From positions 5,510-69,509 of the forward strand of contig CAKOYU010000008.1 in NCBI GenBank assembly GCA_934130975.1: a DNA stretch of 64,000 nucleotides. Reading direction: 5' to 3'. This DNA is from an uncultured Clostridia bacterium (lineage in GTDB: Bacteria; Bacillota; Clostridia; TANB77; CAG-508). The notes below the pieces were generated by a model. It did no database searches. It was not told the origin of the DNA and saw only the letters and a program-made list of their open reading frames with translations. Each line of letters opens with the position of its first letter. Position 1 is the first letter of the stretch. Positions 8,340 through 17,057 of the stretch are shown piece after piece. A program made the translations under genes and the position numbers.

Positions 8340-10193
8340 TTATTGTTTTAGCATTGTATAGAAATCATTACCTGAAATAACACCTTTTTCTTCAAGAATA
8401 CTAGAGATTTCTTCAATAATCTTAATATTTTTTCTAATAATTTCTTTTGCCTCATTATAAGCTTCAAAAATCATTTTATTTGTTTCTTCGAAAACAATTG
8501 TCTTTGTTCGTTCATCTGTCTCATTAGAAATAGTAAATGATATAGGTCCTAACTTTTCAGACATACCATATTTGATAATATAGTCTTGTGCTATTTTCCA
8601 TGTCTGTTTCATATCAGTTTCTGATCCAATTGATATATATCCTAAAATCACTTCTTCAGCTGCTCTACCACCCAAATTACAAACAATATCTTTTTTTAGC
8701 TTAGAAGAACTAATAGAATTCATGTCATCACCTACAAACCATGTATGTCCTTCCATAATTCCTCTAGGAATAATAGAAATTTCTCTTATTTCTTTTTGGC
8801 TAGTAAATGCATGCCCAAGTTCATGAATTGCTGTTATATGCTTTTCTTCATCAGATTGATTTGAATCTGATTTATTGCCAAACAAGACATTCCGAATAGC
8901 TTCATCCATATCTTCTGGACAAATACAACAATGATTATTCCTAAGTTGTAATATTACAGCTTCATTAAGAATGTTTTCTAAATATGCTCCTGAATATCCA
9001 CAAGTAACCTTAGCAATATCTTTTAAATTTACTTCATTAGATAATTTTTTGTTTCTAGCATGTACTTTAAGAATTGCTTCCCTTTCTTTTAAATTTGGTA
9101 AATCTATATCAATGATTCTGTCAAATCTACCAGGTCGCGTAAGTGCTTCATCAAGCATATCTGGATAATTTGTTGCTGCTATAAAAACAACTCCATCTCT
9201 CGGTTCAAAGCCGTCAAGGCAAGTAAGTAATTGTATCAGTAATGTATTCTCATATCCTTGAGTATTTTTTGACCTAGAAGTAGCAATAGCATCAATTTCA
9301 TCAAAAAAAATAATACATGGTGAATTTTCTTTTGCATATTCGAAAATTGCTTTTAGTTTTTTCTCAGAATTCCCTACTAATTTATTTAATATTTCTGTTG
9401 AAGAATACTGAATAAATGGTATATCAAGCTCTCCAGCTAACGCTCTAGCAAGAATTGTTTTTCCTGTTCCTGGTTCACCTTTCAATAAAATGCCAGAAGG
9501 AATTTTAGCTCCATTTTCTATATATTTATCAACATTTAAAATACTATCTGCAACTTCAAACATTGACTCTTTTACATATTGCATTCCTGCAATATCACTA
9601 TACCTCATACTTTCATTTTCTACAATATGATTTTGAATATCTTCCTCAAAGTCATTATCCATTTCTCCAAATTGATTTTGAATATTGTCTTGAAAATCTT
9701 CTTCTATTTCATCTTCAATGATAACACAATCTTTTGAATTTTTTTTATTATAAGTGGACTCATCATCATCTTCACAAATAATTTCAACTAATTTTATAAG
9801 AATTGATCCTAATATAATAATTTGAATAATATCAATAAAATCCCCGAACTTAAAATGATAAGATATTTCTATATCGCACTTTAAGTTATTATTTAAATTT
9901 TGTTGCTTAGTAAAAAAATCAACAAAACTTTTCGAATCTAGAACTTGTGCAACTTCCCGTACTTCTTTGTTCTCTTCGTCTAAAAAATTAACAGTTACTC
10001 TATCTGTTCTGTCATCTATATCAATACTCGTGATTTTCTGTGGTTCATTCTCTATCATATCTATAAGTTTAGAATATTCAACATTAGGTATATTGCACAT
10101 AACATTTGTACTTTTACATATTATTAGATATACACAACATATTATTGATACAATTGTTAGCATTTTTTTAAATTTGCGTTTCATATAGTCCAT
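8340..10193 (-). CDS. FtsH-like AAA+ zinc metalloprotease, divergent
   Basis: A 617-residue membrane protease of the FtsH family. Order of parts: membrane segment at about 11-27, a small extracytoplasmic FtsH_ext-like domain, a second membrane segment at about 120-140, an acidic linker (about 141-195) much longer than usual, the AAA module with Walker A GEPGTGKT (239-246), Walker B IIFFDEIDA and second-region homology LTRPGRFDR, then the peptidase domain with HELGH (457-461) and the third metal ligand Asp527 in GSETD. All catalytic residues are kept. The acidic linker and weak similarity outside the motifs suggest a second, specialised FtsH paralogue rather than the housekeeping copy. It has its own consensus promoter. 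Confidence 0.88.
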   Translation of the reverse strand: MDYMKRKFKKMLTIVSIICCVYLIICKSTNVMCNIPNVEYSKLIDMIENEPQKITSIDIDDRTDRVTVNFLDEENKEVREVAQVLDSKSFVDFFTKQQNLNNNLKCDIEISYHFKFGDFIDIIQIIILGSILIKLVEIICEDDDESTYNKKNSKDCVIIEDEIEEDFQDNIQNQFGEMDNDFEEDIQNHIVENESMRYSDIAGMQYVKESMFEVADSILNVDKYIENGAKIPSGILLKGEPGTGKTILARALAGELDIPFIQYSSTEILNKLVGNSEKKLKAIFEYAKENSPCIIFFDEIDAIATSRSKNTQGYENTLLIQLLTCLDGFEPRDGVVFIAATNYPDMLDEALTRPGRFDRIIDIDLPNLKEREAILKVHARNKKLSNEVNLKDIAKVTCGYSGAYLENILNEAVILQLRNNHCCICPEDMDEAIRNVLFGNKSDSNQSDEEKHITAIHELGHAFTSQKEIREISIIPRGIMEGHTWFVGDDMNSISSSKLKKDIVCNLGGRAAEEVILGYISIGSETDMKQTWKIAQDYIIKYGMSEKLGPISFTISNETDERTKTIVFEETNKMIFEAYNEAKEIIRKNIKIIEEISSILEEKGVISGNDFYTMLKQ

Positions 10194-10254
10194 TCCTCCT
10201 TGTATTTGCTAATAAGTTAAATCATATAAATTTTTCAATGTTCAAACATCAACA

Positions 10255-10283
10255 ATTATACCATATTCTTTAATCAATGTCAA
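10255..10283 (-). promoter_or_regulatory. Consensus sigma-A promoter of the FtsH-like gene
   Basis: TTGACA (10278-10283) and TATAAT (10255-10260) on the minus strand with an exact 17-base spacer; the start codon follows about 60 bases downstream. Confidence 0.9.
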
Positions 10284-10335
10284 AATGCTTGTTTGCAAAA
10301 ATATCATAATTAAATGGCAATTGTAAGGTTTTTAT

Positions 10336-11676
10336 TTAAAACGGATCTTCAATTTCAAATTCAATTGGTTCCTGTTCTAATAATTTTAATTGTTCTTCTG
10401 TTAAATACTTCTTATCTATAACAACACTCAAAACAAATTCATTAAAGAAATTATCATTCATTATATAGTACCCATTTACTTTTCGTTTGTCTCCATAGCT
10501 ATCTTCAATTTTCCATCTTTGTGGCTTATCATGAATTAAATTAACTCCTGTAAAAATCATCGTATGGTGCATACTAATATCATACAAATTTAATGCTTCT
10601 TCTTTTGATAATGTATTTAAATCTAATGTATCCTTATAATTATATAATCTAATATCTAATATTCCTGATTTTATGTCTCTGAATTTCAAAACATGTGCTC
10701 CCATACAAACAGGAATTTTATCTTTTAATTGCTTTATTGTTAATTTTTTCAAATCCTCAATCGGTAAATTTATATATTCAACATAAGAATTTTTGTAAAT
10801 ATTTCCTGCATATTTTTTTCTATATACTTTATAATATTCTTTATTGTACATAGGCATATTTCCTATTTGTACAAAATTTTCTAACTTTAAATCTAAAAAT
10901 TTATTTTTAAATTCAATTGGTGTTAAAGATTCTATTCTTTTATATTTGCCGTTTTTATCTTTATATTCATAGTTGAATTTTGTTACTGGTTCTCCTAATA
11001 TCTTACACAACAAAATATAATTTTCTTGTAAAAATTTATTTTTAGCTTCTCTTAATAAATTTATATTACTTCCATGTTTCTTCAAGTCTAATAATTTTAT
11101 AATATCTTTTTTTACTTTTTCAGTATATAAATACTCCACTTTTTCATAATTTGTACTTTCAACTACATTGGGATTATACGAATATGGAAGTATTCCATAT
11201 TTATTTACAATACTTACAAACCATTTCCAGTATCCTCCTTCTGAAACACAATATTTTATAATACTTTCTTTATAAAGATAATCAAACTCGATATTCTTTA
11301 GATTTATTATGTTTTCATAAGCATTGTTTGACTTTTCTAACTTATCAAAAAAAGCAATATGATTATTAGATAATTCTAAATTCATAACATCTATGTTCAA
11401 ATTTTTAGATATATTATATTTTATTAAATTCAATCCGCCAAAAATCCAACATCTTAAACTATCTTGTTGATTATATCGTTTGCTCTCTGGCAATTCGATA
11501 TTAAAAACTGGTTGATTTTCTATTATAATGTCTCTATTAATGCAGGCATTCTCCAAGCCATTTTTAGTTATAGCATTTTCTATTATTTTATTTGTTTTAT
11601 TCGAATTATAAATTTCTTTAAATTTTTTGATTTGTTCTAATGATATTTGACTATCAATTTCACTCATTTCATCCAC
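10336..11676 (-). CDS. Peptidase C1B (aminopeptidase C/bleomycin hydrolase) homologue with altered active site
   Basis: A 446-residue papain-fold protein of the PepC/bleomycin hydrolase family, cytosolic. The N-terminal motif QQDSLRCWIFGGLN carries the oxyanion Gln (about 70) and nucleophile Cys76. The C-terminal half has the His motif MHHTMIFTGVNL (His371) and ends with the family tail. The third catalytic position, Asn in the usual ENSWG motif, is Asp392 here (EDSYG). Activity may therefore be reduced or altered. It starts 28 bases after the peptide deformylase gene, so it probably shares the priA-def transcript, in the place where fmt is often found. Family membership is clear; the exact activity is not. 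Confidence 0.82.
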   Translation of the reverse strand: MDEMSEIDSQISLEQIKKFKEIYNSNKTNKIIENAITKNGLENACINRDIIIENQPVFNIELPESKRYNQQDSLRCWIFGGLNLIKYNISKNLNIDVMNLELSNNHIAFFDKLEKSNNAYENIINLKNIEFDYLYKESIIKYCVSEGGYWKWFVSIVNKYGILPYSYNPNVVESTNYEKVEYLYTEKVKKDIIKLLDLKKHGSNINLLREAKNKFLQENYILLCKILGEPVTKFNYEYKDKNGKYKRIESLTPIEFKNKFLDLKLENFVQIGNMPMYNKEYYKVYRKKYAGNIYKNSYVEYINLPIEDLKKLTIKQLKDKIPVCMGAHVLKFRDIKSGILDIRLYNYKDTLDLNTLSKEEALNLYDISMHHTMIFTGVNLIHDKPQRWKIEDSYGDKRKVNGYYIMNDNFFNEFVLSVVIDKKYLTEEQLKLLEQEPIEFEIEDPF

Positions 11677-11704
11677 CCCACTTGGTTATTTATAAGAAAA
11701 AAAT

Positions 11705-12184
11705 TTACTTTTGTTCTGGCTCAACATGTTCTAATGTTCCAGGTATCATTTTATCAACAAAAACAACCCCATCAAGGTGATCACATTCATGAGCAATTGC
11801 CTGAGCTAATAAATCTTTAGACTTAATTGTTATTTTCTTTCCGCTTCTATCTAAAGCTTCAACTACAACCTCTTTAGGTCTAATCATCTTAGCATATTGA
11901 TTTGGAAAACTTAAGCAACCTTCTTCGACCTCTTGTTCGCCTTTAGTTTTAGTTATTTTAGGATTAATAAGAGTTATAACACCATTACCATCATCAATAT
12001 CAATAACTACAACTCTTTTTAATACACCAACTTGTACAGCTGATAAACCTACACCATTATATTTATACATTGTATCAATCATATCATCTATTAATGTTTG
12101 AATTTTATCATCAATTACTTCGACTTCTCTTGATTTTTTTCTTAGTATTTCATCTTTTTCATATCTTAGATTTCTTATTGCCAT
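11705..12184 (-). CDS. def: Peptide deformylase
   Basis: A 159-residue type 1 deformylase that removes the formyl group from new N-terminal methionines. All three metal-site motifs are present: motif 1 GVGLSAVQVG (usually GLAAPQVG), motif 2 EEGCLSFP with the Cys ligand, and motif 3 HECDHLDG with the two His ligands and catalytic Glu. It starts 29 bases after priA, in the conserved priA-def order. The methionyl-tRNA formyltransferase gene (fmt) that commonly follows def is not here; a peptidase gene takes its place. Confidence 0.96.
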   Translation of the reverse strand: MAIRNLRYEKDEILRKKSREVEVIDDKIQTLIDDMIDTMYKYNGVGLSAVQVGVLKRVVVIDIDDGNGVITLINPKITKTKGEQEVEEGCLSFPNQYAKMIRPKEVVVEALDRSGKKITIKSKDLLAQAIAHECDHLDGVVFVDKMIPGTLEHVEPEQK

Positions 12185-12213
12185 TTCTATTCCCTTACCT
12201 TTCTTTTCAACTA

Positions 12214-14448
12214 TTAAATCATATTATTAGGATTAACATCTACACTAACTCTAGTATTCTTATAATTTGAATTATAAAACTTTCTTAAACAAGTATTTAA
12301 AACATTATTGGCCGTTTCTGTTATATTCCCCTTAATAATAATTCTCCATCTATATCTATTTTGAATCTTATCAATAGGAGAAGGCATAGGTTTTAACACA
12401 TTAAACTCTTGTCCATTCAAATTAGCCTTTAAATAATTATAGACTTTAGTAGATGCGTCCATTATTTCTTTTTCTGATAGGCTATTAAACCCAATTAATA
12501 TTATATCGCAAAATGGCGGATATTTCAACTGTTCTCTTAAAGCAATTTCAGTATTGTAGAACATTTTATAATCTTGTTTTTGTGCACAAATAATACTAAA
12601 ATTATCTGGATTATAAGTTTGTATTATAACCTTTCCATCTAGTTGTTCTCTCCCTGCTCTGCCTGCAACTTGAGTTAGAATTTGGAATGTTCGTTCATTT
12701 GCTCTATAATCATCTATATTAAAACTACTATCTGCTGCAATTACACCAACTAAAGTTACATTCGGAAAATGATGTCCTTTTACAACCATTTGTGTACCTA
12801 TTAAGATATCTATATTTTCATCCTTGAATTTATTTAATATTTCCTCATGAGAATTTTTCTTTGTTACAGTATCTATATCCATTCTTATTGTAGCTGCTTC
12901 TGGAAATATTTTATTTATTTCTTGCTCAAGCTTTTGAGTTCCTGTTCCGAAATATCTAATTTTATCACTATGGCATTCAGGACAAATTGTTACTACATTT
13001 TCTTCATATCCACAATAATGACATTTTAATTTATTCTCTGTTTTATGATATGTCATACTTATATTACAATTTTTACACTTTACAGTATAACCACATTCTC
13101 TACACATTATAAAAGTTGAAAAACCTCTTCTATTTAAAAATAAAATTGTTTGTCTTTTCTCTTTTAAATTTTGCTCTATTTCATCATGCAATTTTACACT
13201 TAACATTGATCTATTTCCATTTGCAAGTTCCATTTTTAAATCTACTATTTCTACTTCTGGTAATTTTGAATTATTAGCTCTTTTAGTTAATTCTAACAAA
13301 GTTATTTTTCCTTGTCTTGCTTTATAATACGTAACTAGATCTGGAGTAGCACTTCCTAGCACTAATGGACAATCATTTTCTTTAGCAATTTTCTTTGCTA
13401 TCTCTTTTGCATCATATTTAGGAATTGCCTCTGATTTATATGAACTATCATGTTCTTCATCTATTATGATTATTCCAATATTTTCTGTTGGAGCAAATAT
13501 TGCAGATCTTGCACCAATGATTATTTTGGCTTTTCCTTCCTTTATTTTATTCCACTCATCATATCGTTCACCTATAGATAATTTACTGTGTAAAACGGCA
13601 ATCTCGTCTTTATTAAAGCGTGCTATAAATCTATCTATCATCTGTGGTGTTAATGATATTTCAGGTACTAGTACAATTGCTGTTTTATTTTGTTCCAATG
13701 CTTTACCTATTAACTGCAAATAAACCTCTGTTTTTCCTGAACCTGTTACTCCATATAGTAAAAATTGTTCATAGCTATTAGTTGTTATATCTAATGCTAC
13801 TTTATTATAAGCATTTTGTTGCTCTTCTGTAAGTTTTAAATTTTCTGTTTTCTCTATTTTTTTATTTGCAAGAGGATTTCTTTCTATTTTCTTTTCTATA
13901 ATTTCTACATAACCATTTTTTTCTAATGTTTTTACTATTGCTCTACTTCCATCTGTAAATAATTCTATTTCTGGTACTGTTGCGCCTTCATTATTCTTTA
14001 AGAATTGTAATATCTTTTTCTGCTTTTCTGATTTAATTTTTCTCATTTCTATGTCAAATTGAATTTCATCAATATCTTTTTTTAAATATACTGCATTTAT
14101 TGTTTTATCTTGTACGTTTTTTTCTGCTTTTTTATTTTTGGTGCCTGGTGTCAACATTTGTTTGATACAATCTGATACATTACAGAAGTATCGTTTTGCC
14201 ATCCATTTTGCAAGTTCTATTTGCTTTTCTGTTAAATTATGTTTTATTTTTACAATTTCTTTTACTTCATATGTCGTATTTTCTTTTATTCCTATAACAT
14301 ATCCTTCTTCTAGTGTACTTGATTTTCCAAATGGTACAAGTACTGTACTTCCTATCATTATTAGTTCTTCTAATTCTATAGGCACTTTATAATCAAATGT
14401 TCGGTTTAGTCTTTTTGCTGTTCGGTTTATTATTATTTCTGCTATCAT
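12214..14448 (-). CDS. priA: Primosomal replication restart helicase PriA
   Basis: A 744-residue superfamily 2 DNA helicase that reloads the replisome at stalled forks. Landmarks in order: N-terminal 3'-end-binding domain, Walker A GVTGSGKTEVYL, DEEH box (IIIDEEHDSSYK), LGSATPDL motif III, the zinc-binding block of eight cysteines beginning CRECGYTVKCKNCN, and motifs V-VI (GTQMVVKGHHFPNV ... QVAGRAGR). Length is typical. It is preceded by a terminator for gmk and followed by def. The start is ATG at 14448 with AAAGGAGG 12 bases upstream. Confidence 0.97.
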   Translation of the reverse strand: MIAEIIINRTAKRLNRTFDYKVPIELEELIMIGSTVLVPFGKSSTLEEGYVIGIKENTTYEVKEIVKIKHNLTEKQIELAKWMAKRYFCNVSDCIKQMLTPGTKNKKAEKNVQDKTINAVYLKKDIDEIQFDIEMRKIKSEKQKKILQFLKNNEGATVPEIELFTDGSRAIVKTLEKNGYVEIIEKKIERNPLANKKIEKTENLKLTEEQQNAYNKVALDITTNSYEQFLLYGVTGSGKTEVYLQLIGKALEQNKTAIVLVPEISLTPQMIDRFIARFNKDEIAVLHSKLSIGERYDEWNKIKEGKAKIIIGARSAIFAPTENIGIIIIDEEHDSSYKSEAIPKYDAKEIAKKIAKENDCPLVLGSATPDLVTYYKARQGKITLLELTKRANNSKLPEVEIVDLKMELANGNRSMLSVKLHDEIEQNLKEKRQTILFLNRRGFSTFIMCRECGYTVKCKNCNISMTYHKTENKLKCHYCGYEENVVTICPECHSDKIRYFGTGTQKLEQEINKIFPEAATIRMDIDTVTKKNSHEEILNKFKDENIDILIGTQMVVKGHHFPNVTLVGVIAADSSFNIDDYRANERTFQILTQVAGRAGREQLDGKVIIQTYNPDNFSIICAQKQDYKMFYNTEIALREQLKYPPFCDIILIGFNSLSEKEIMDASTKVYNYLKANLNGQEFNVLKPMPSPIDKIQNRYRWRIIIKGNITETANNVLNTCLRKFYNSNYKNTRVSVDVNPNNMI

Positions 14449-14538
14449 ATTTGATTAGAAGCCTCCTTTTCGTATTTTCGATTATATCTTATCATATTTT
14501 TTGTTTTTTTGCATTATTTTGATACTAAAAATAAAAAA

Positions 14539-14561
14539 GAATAGGTATGGTATTCCTATCC
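14539..14561 (-). terminator. Intrinsic terminator after gmk
   Basis: GGATAGG-aataccata-CCTATTC followed by TTTTTTATTTTT on the minus strand; it overlaps the gmk stop codon and separates gmk from priA. Confidence 0.8.
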
Positions 14562-15131
14562 TTCCAATTTTTCATCCTCTAATCTTTTTTCATTTTCAAT
14601 AATAGTCATAATAACTTGAACAGTTTTCTCAAAATCATCATTTTTAATAACATAATCATAAAGTTTAATTTTGTCCTCTTCATATTCCAATCTACCAAGT
14701 CTAACTTCAATATCTTGAATATTATCTCCTCTTTCTATTAAACGTCTTTTTAATTCTTCTTTTTCAACTTTCAAGAAAATTGTTACTATTCTAGTATCAT
14801 TTCCTAATACTTTTAAAAGATTTTCAGTTCCATTTACTTCTATATCTTTTACTATTATCTTACCTTCTTTAATTTTATTTCCCATTAGTTCTCTTGAAGT
14901 TCCATAATAATTTCCATGATGTAAATCATATTCATAAAAATCATTATTACGAATCTTTTCTTCAAATTCTTCTTTACTTATAAAATGATAAGGATCTCCT
15001 TCTAATTCTCCTATTCTCATTTCTCTTGAAGTAAAAGATGGTAATGTAACTATATTAGGCATTCTTTGCATTAATTCTTTTTTTATTGTATCTTTTCCTG
15101 CTCCAGATACTCCTGATAATATTACTAACAC
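14556..15131 (-). CDS. gmk: Guanylate kinase
   Basis: A 191-residue kinase converting GMP and ATP to GDP and ADP. The P-loop is LSGVSGAGKDTI, with Asp in the place where many homologues have Ser; the GMP-binding motif SFTSREMRIGE.EG.PYHFIS follows, then the lid with RLIERGD. The start is GTG at 15131 whose G is the last base of the rpoZ stop codon TAG, so the genes overlap by one base and are translationally coupled. The order here is rpoZ-gmk, the reverse of the common gmk-rpoZ arrangement. Confidence 0.96.
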   Translation of the reverse strand: MLVILSGVSGAGKDTIKKELMQRMPNIVTLPSFTSREMRIGELEGDPYHFISKEEFEEKIRNNDFYEYDLHHGNYYGTSRELMGNKIKEGKIIVKDIEVNGTENLLKVLGNDTRIVTIFLKVEKEELKRRLIERGDNIQDIEVRLGRLEYEEDKIKLYDYVIKNDDFEKTVQVIMTIIENEKRLEDEKLEG

Positions 15132-15364
15132 TATTCTTCTCCTCTTTCTATTGCATCTTCTTTTGCTTCATCTGGTTCGATAATTTCTACTTCACCTTCT
15201 GCAATTTCATTAGCAGCAAGAGTTACTGGTGATTCTTCTTTTACTTTTGTTTTTACTTCAGCTCCACTTGCAATTTGTCTAGCTCTTTTTGAAGTTGCTA
15301 TTACTAATTCATATCTGTTTTTTGCTTTAGTTAATAATTCTTGTACACTTGGTTTTACCATCAT
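15131..15364 (-). CDS. rpoZ: RNA polymerase omega subunit
   Basis: A 77-residue omega subunit, which helps assemble the beta-prime subunit into RNA polymerase. The conserved core KNRYELVIATSKRARQI is near the N-terminus, and PVTLAANEIAEGEV follows. The extreme C-terminus is acidic. The site GGAGGCG lies nine bases before the start. It sits between remA and gmk, the usual yicC-remA-gmk-rpoZ neighbourhood with the last two genes swapped. Confidence 0.94.
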   Translation of the reverse strand: MMVKPSVQELLTKAKNRYELVIATSKRARQIASGAEVKTKVKEESPVTLAANEIAEGEVEIIEPDEAKEDAIERGEE

Positions 15365-15391
15365 AATTAATCGCCTCCATTCATAATTATT

Positions 15392-15658
15392 TTATTCTTC
15401 TGCAACTACTGGTGCAGGTGTTATATCTTTATCTACTCTACCAGCGACTGTTTCTGGTTGTACAGCAGATAGTATAATATGTCCAGAATCCATTATCAAT
15501 ACAGCTCTAGTTCTTCTTCCACATGTAGCATCAACAGCAGTTTTTCCATCTTTAGCTTCTTGTATCATTCTTTTTATTGGAGCTGAATCAGGACTTACTA
15601 TTGCTACTATCTTGTTTGCAGCTATTATATTACCAAAACCAATATTTACTAATTGCAT
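15392..15658 (-). CDS. remA: RemA-like extracellular matrix regulatory protein (DUF370)
   Basis: A small DNA-binding protein closely matching RemA of Bacillus, which activates biofilm-matrix and osmoprotection genes as an oligomeric ring. Core motifs are VNIGFGNIIAANKIVAIVSP, SAPIKRMIQEAK and CGRRTRAVLIMDSGHIILS. I take the third of three close Met codons (15658) as the start because the site AGAAAGG overlaps the first two ATGs but is nine bases before this one. Downstream of yicC by 23 bases and cotranscribed with it. Confidence 0.93.
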   Translation of the reverse strand: MQLVNIGFGNIIAANKIVAIVSPDSAPIKRMIQEAKDGKTAVDATCGRRTRAVLIMDSGHIILSAVQPETVAGRVDKDITPAPVVAEE

Positions 15659-15681
15659 TCTCATCATCCTTTCTGTTGTAA

Positions 15682-16557
15682 TTATTCAATATTTTGAACT
15701 TGTTCTCTTATGTCTTCTAATATTGTCTTTATATCTATTACTCTATTAGTTATTTCAAGATTATTTGCTTTTGAGCCTATTGTGTTTGTTTCTCTATTCA
15801 TTTCTTGAATTAAGAAATCCATTTTCTTTCCAGTTGGTTCTTTTGAGTTTATTATCTCTTTTAATTGAGAAATATGACTTCTTAGTCTTGTGACTTCTTC
15901 TTCTACTGAACATTTATCTGCATATATTACAATTTCTTGCATTAACCTTGATTTGTCTAATTCTTCTGTTTTTAGTATTTCTTTTATCCTTGTTTCTAAT
16001 TTTACTACATATTCTCGAATAAGTCCAGTAGATAAGCCGAAAATTTCTTCATTTTTCTCTTCTATTTGTGATATTTTAGCTAATATGTCGCCAGAAATTC
16101 GATTTCCTTCACTTTGTCTCATCTCTATTAAGTTATTCACTGCATTTTCTACTACTTGTAATAGCTCTGATTTTATTTGTTCTTCATCTATATTGCTTTT
16201 TACTATCACAACATCTGGTAATTTTGTAATTTCAGTTACATCTATATTTGTTGATAAATTTTCTTCTTGTGCTAAATCTTTAAAACTATCTATATACATT
16301 TTGGCAAGCTCTTTGTTAATTTTTATTTCATTATCATCTTTGTTAAAGTTTTCGAAAGTTATTAAAACATCTACTTTTCCTCTTTTTAATTTTGATGTAA
16401 TTAGTTTTCTTACATCATCTTCTAAATAACTAATACTTCTAGGAAGTCTTATATTTGTATCTATATATTTGTGATTTACAGTTTTTATTTCTACTTGATA
16501 TTCTCTTAAATTTATGGATAAACTACTTTTTCCATATCCAGTCATACTTTTTATCAT
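15682..16557 (-). CDS. yicC: YicC family endoribonuclease
   Basis: A 291-residue YicC/YloC protein. The N-terminus has the invariant MIKSMTGYG motif, followed by KTVNHKYIDTNIRLPR, and the C-terminal DUF1732 part has LIQEMNRETNTIGSKAN and ending with DIREQVQNIE. In E. coli YicC cleaves RNA and promotes turnover of a regulatory RNA; the activity is inferred for this copy. The start is 2 bases after the upstream membrane-protein gene stop, so the two are closely coupled. It heads the conserved yicC-remA-rpoZ-gmk run. Confidence 0.95.
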   Translation of the reverse strand: MIKSMTGYGKSSLSINLREYQVEIKTVNHKYIDTNIRLPRSISYLEDDVRKLITSKLKRGKVDVLITFENFNKDDNEIKINKELAKMYIDSFKDLAQEENLSTNIDVTEITKLPDVVIVKSNIDEEQIKSELLQVVENAVNNLIEMRQSEGNRISGDILAKISQIEEKNEEIFGLSTGLIREYVVKLETRIKEILKTEELDKSRLMQEIVIYADKCSVEEEVTRLRSHISQLKEIINSKEPTGKKMDFLIQEMNRETNTIGSKANNLEITNRVIDIKTILEDIREQVQNIE

Positions 16558-16559
16558 TT

Positions 16560-17039
16560 TTATTTTCCTTCTTCTTTTTTATTTTTTCTTTTAGAAACTT
16601 TTTTTATTGGCTCATCTTTAACAATTTCTTTTATATCGCTTAAGCTCTTTAATTTATCTTGTTGTTCTTTAGTATATAATACTGCTGATTTTAATATATA
16701 ATATATTCCTATAAAATTTGCTCCTGCTAATGTATAAACTTGTATACTGTAATTAAATAATTTTGCCATATGTTGTGTTAATAATATAAATACTGCCATT
16801 GCCAAAAATTCTATACCATTAGTAAATATTAATTCATCTGATTTTCTAAATGATATTTCCATAATTACAATAGATATTCCAAGAAAAAATAAACTTGAAA
16901 TATGTATGTAATTATTTAGATTAATTCCACTAAATTTTGAATATTGTGTACTAATAAATACAAAATATATGACAGTTATTATTGCATATGTTAAATTTAT
17001 AACTATGTTTTGTGTTAGTATATTTTTGACTTTTTCCAT
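16560..17039 (-). CDS. Unknown four-to-five-helix membrane protein
   Basis: I do not recognise this 159-residue protein. It shows four clear hydrophobic segments (about residues 12-30, 46-62, 74-92, 100-120) and a strongly basic cytoplasmic tail (KKVSKRKNKKEEGK). It is tightly packed between rsmE (18 bases) and yicC (2 bases) in a housekeeping operon, so it is probably expressed constitutively, but its role cannot be inferred. Confidence 0.65.
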   Translation of the reverse strand: MEKVKNILTQNIVINLTYAIITVIYFVFISTQYSKFSGINLNNYIHISSLFFLGISIVIMEISFRKSDELIFTNGIEFLAMAVFILLTQHMAKLFNYSIQVYTLAGANFIGIYYILKSAVLYTKEQQDKLKSLSDIKEIVKDEPIKKVSKRKNKKEEGK

Positions 17040-17057
17040 TTTTGTAAAATCCTTTCT

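Noticed and set aside
15890..16429. 179-codon plus-strand frame
   Set aside because: Antisense to yicC, Ser-rich, no ribosome site.
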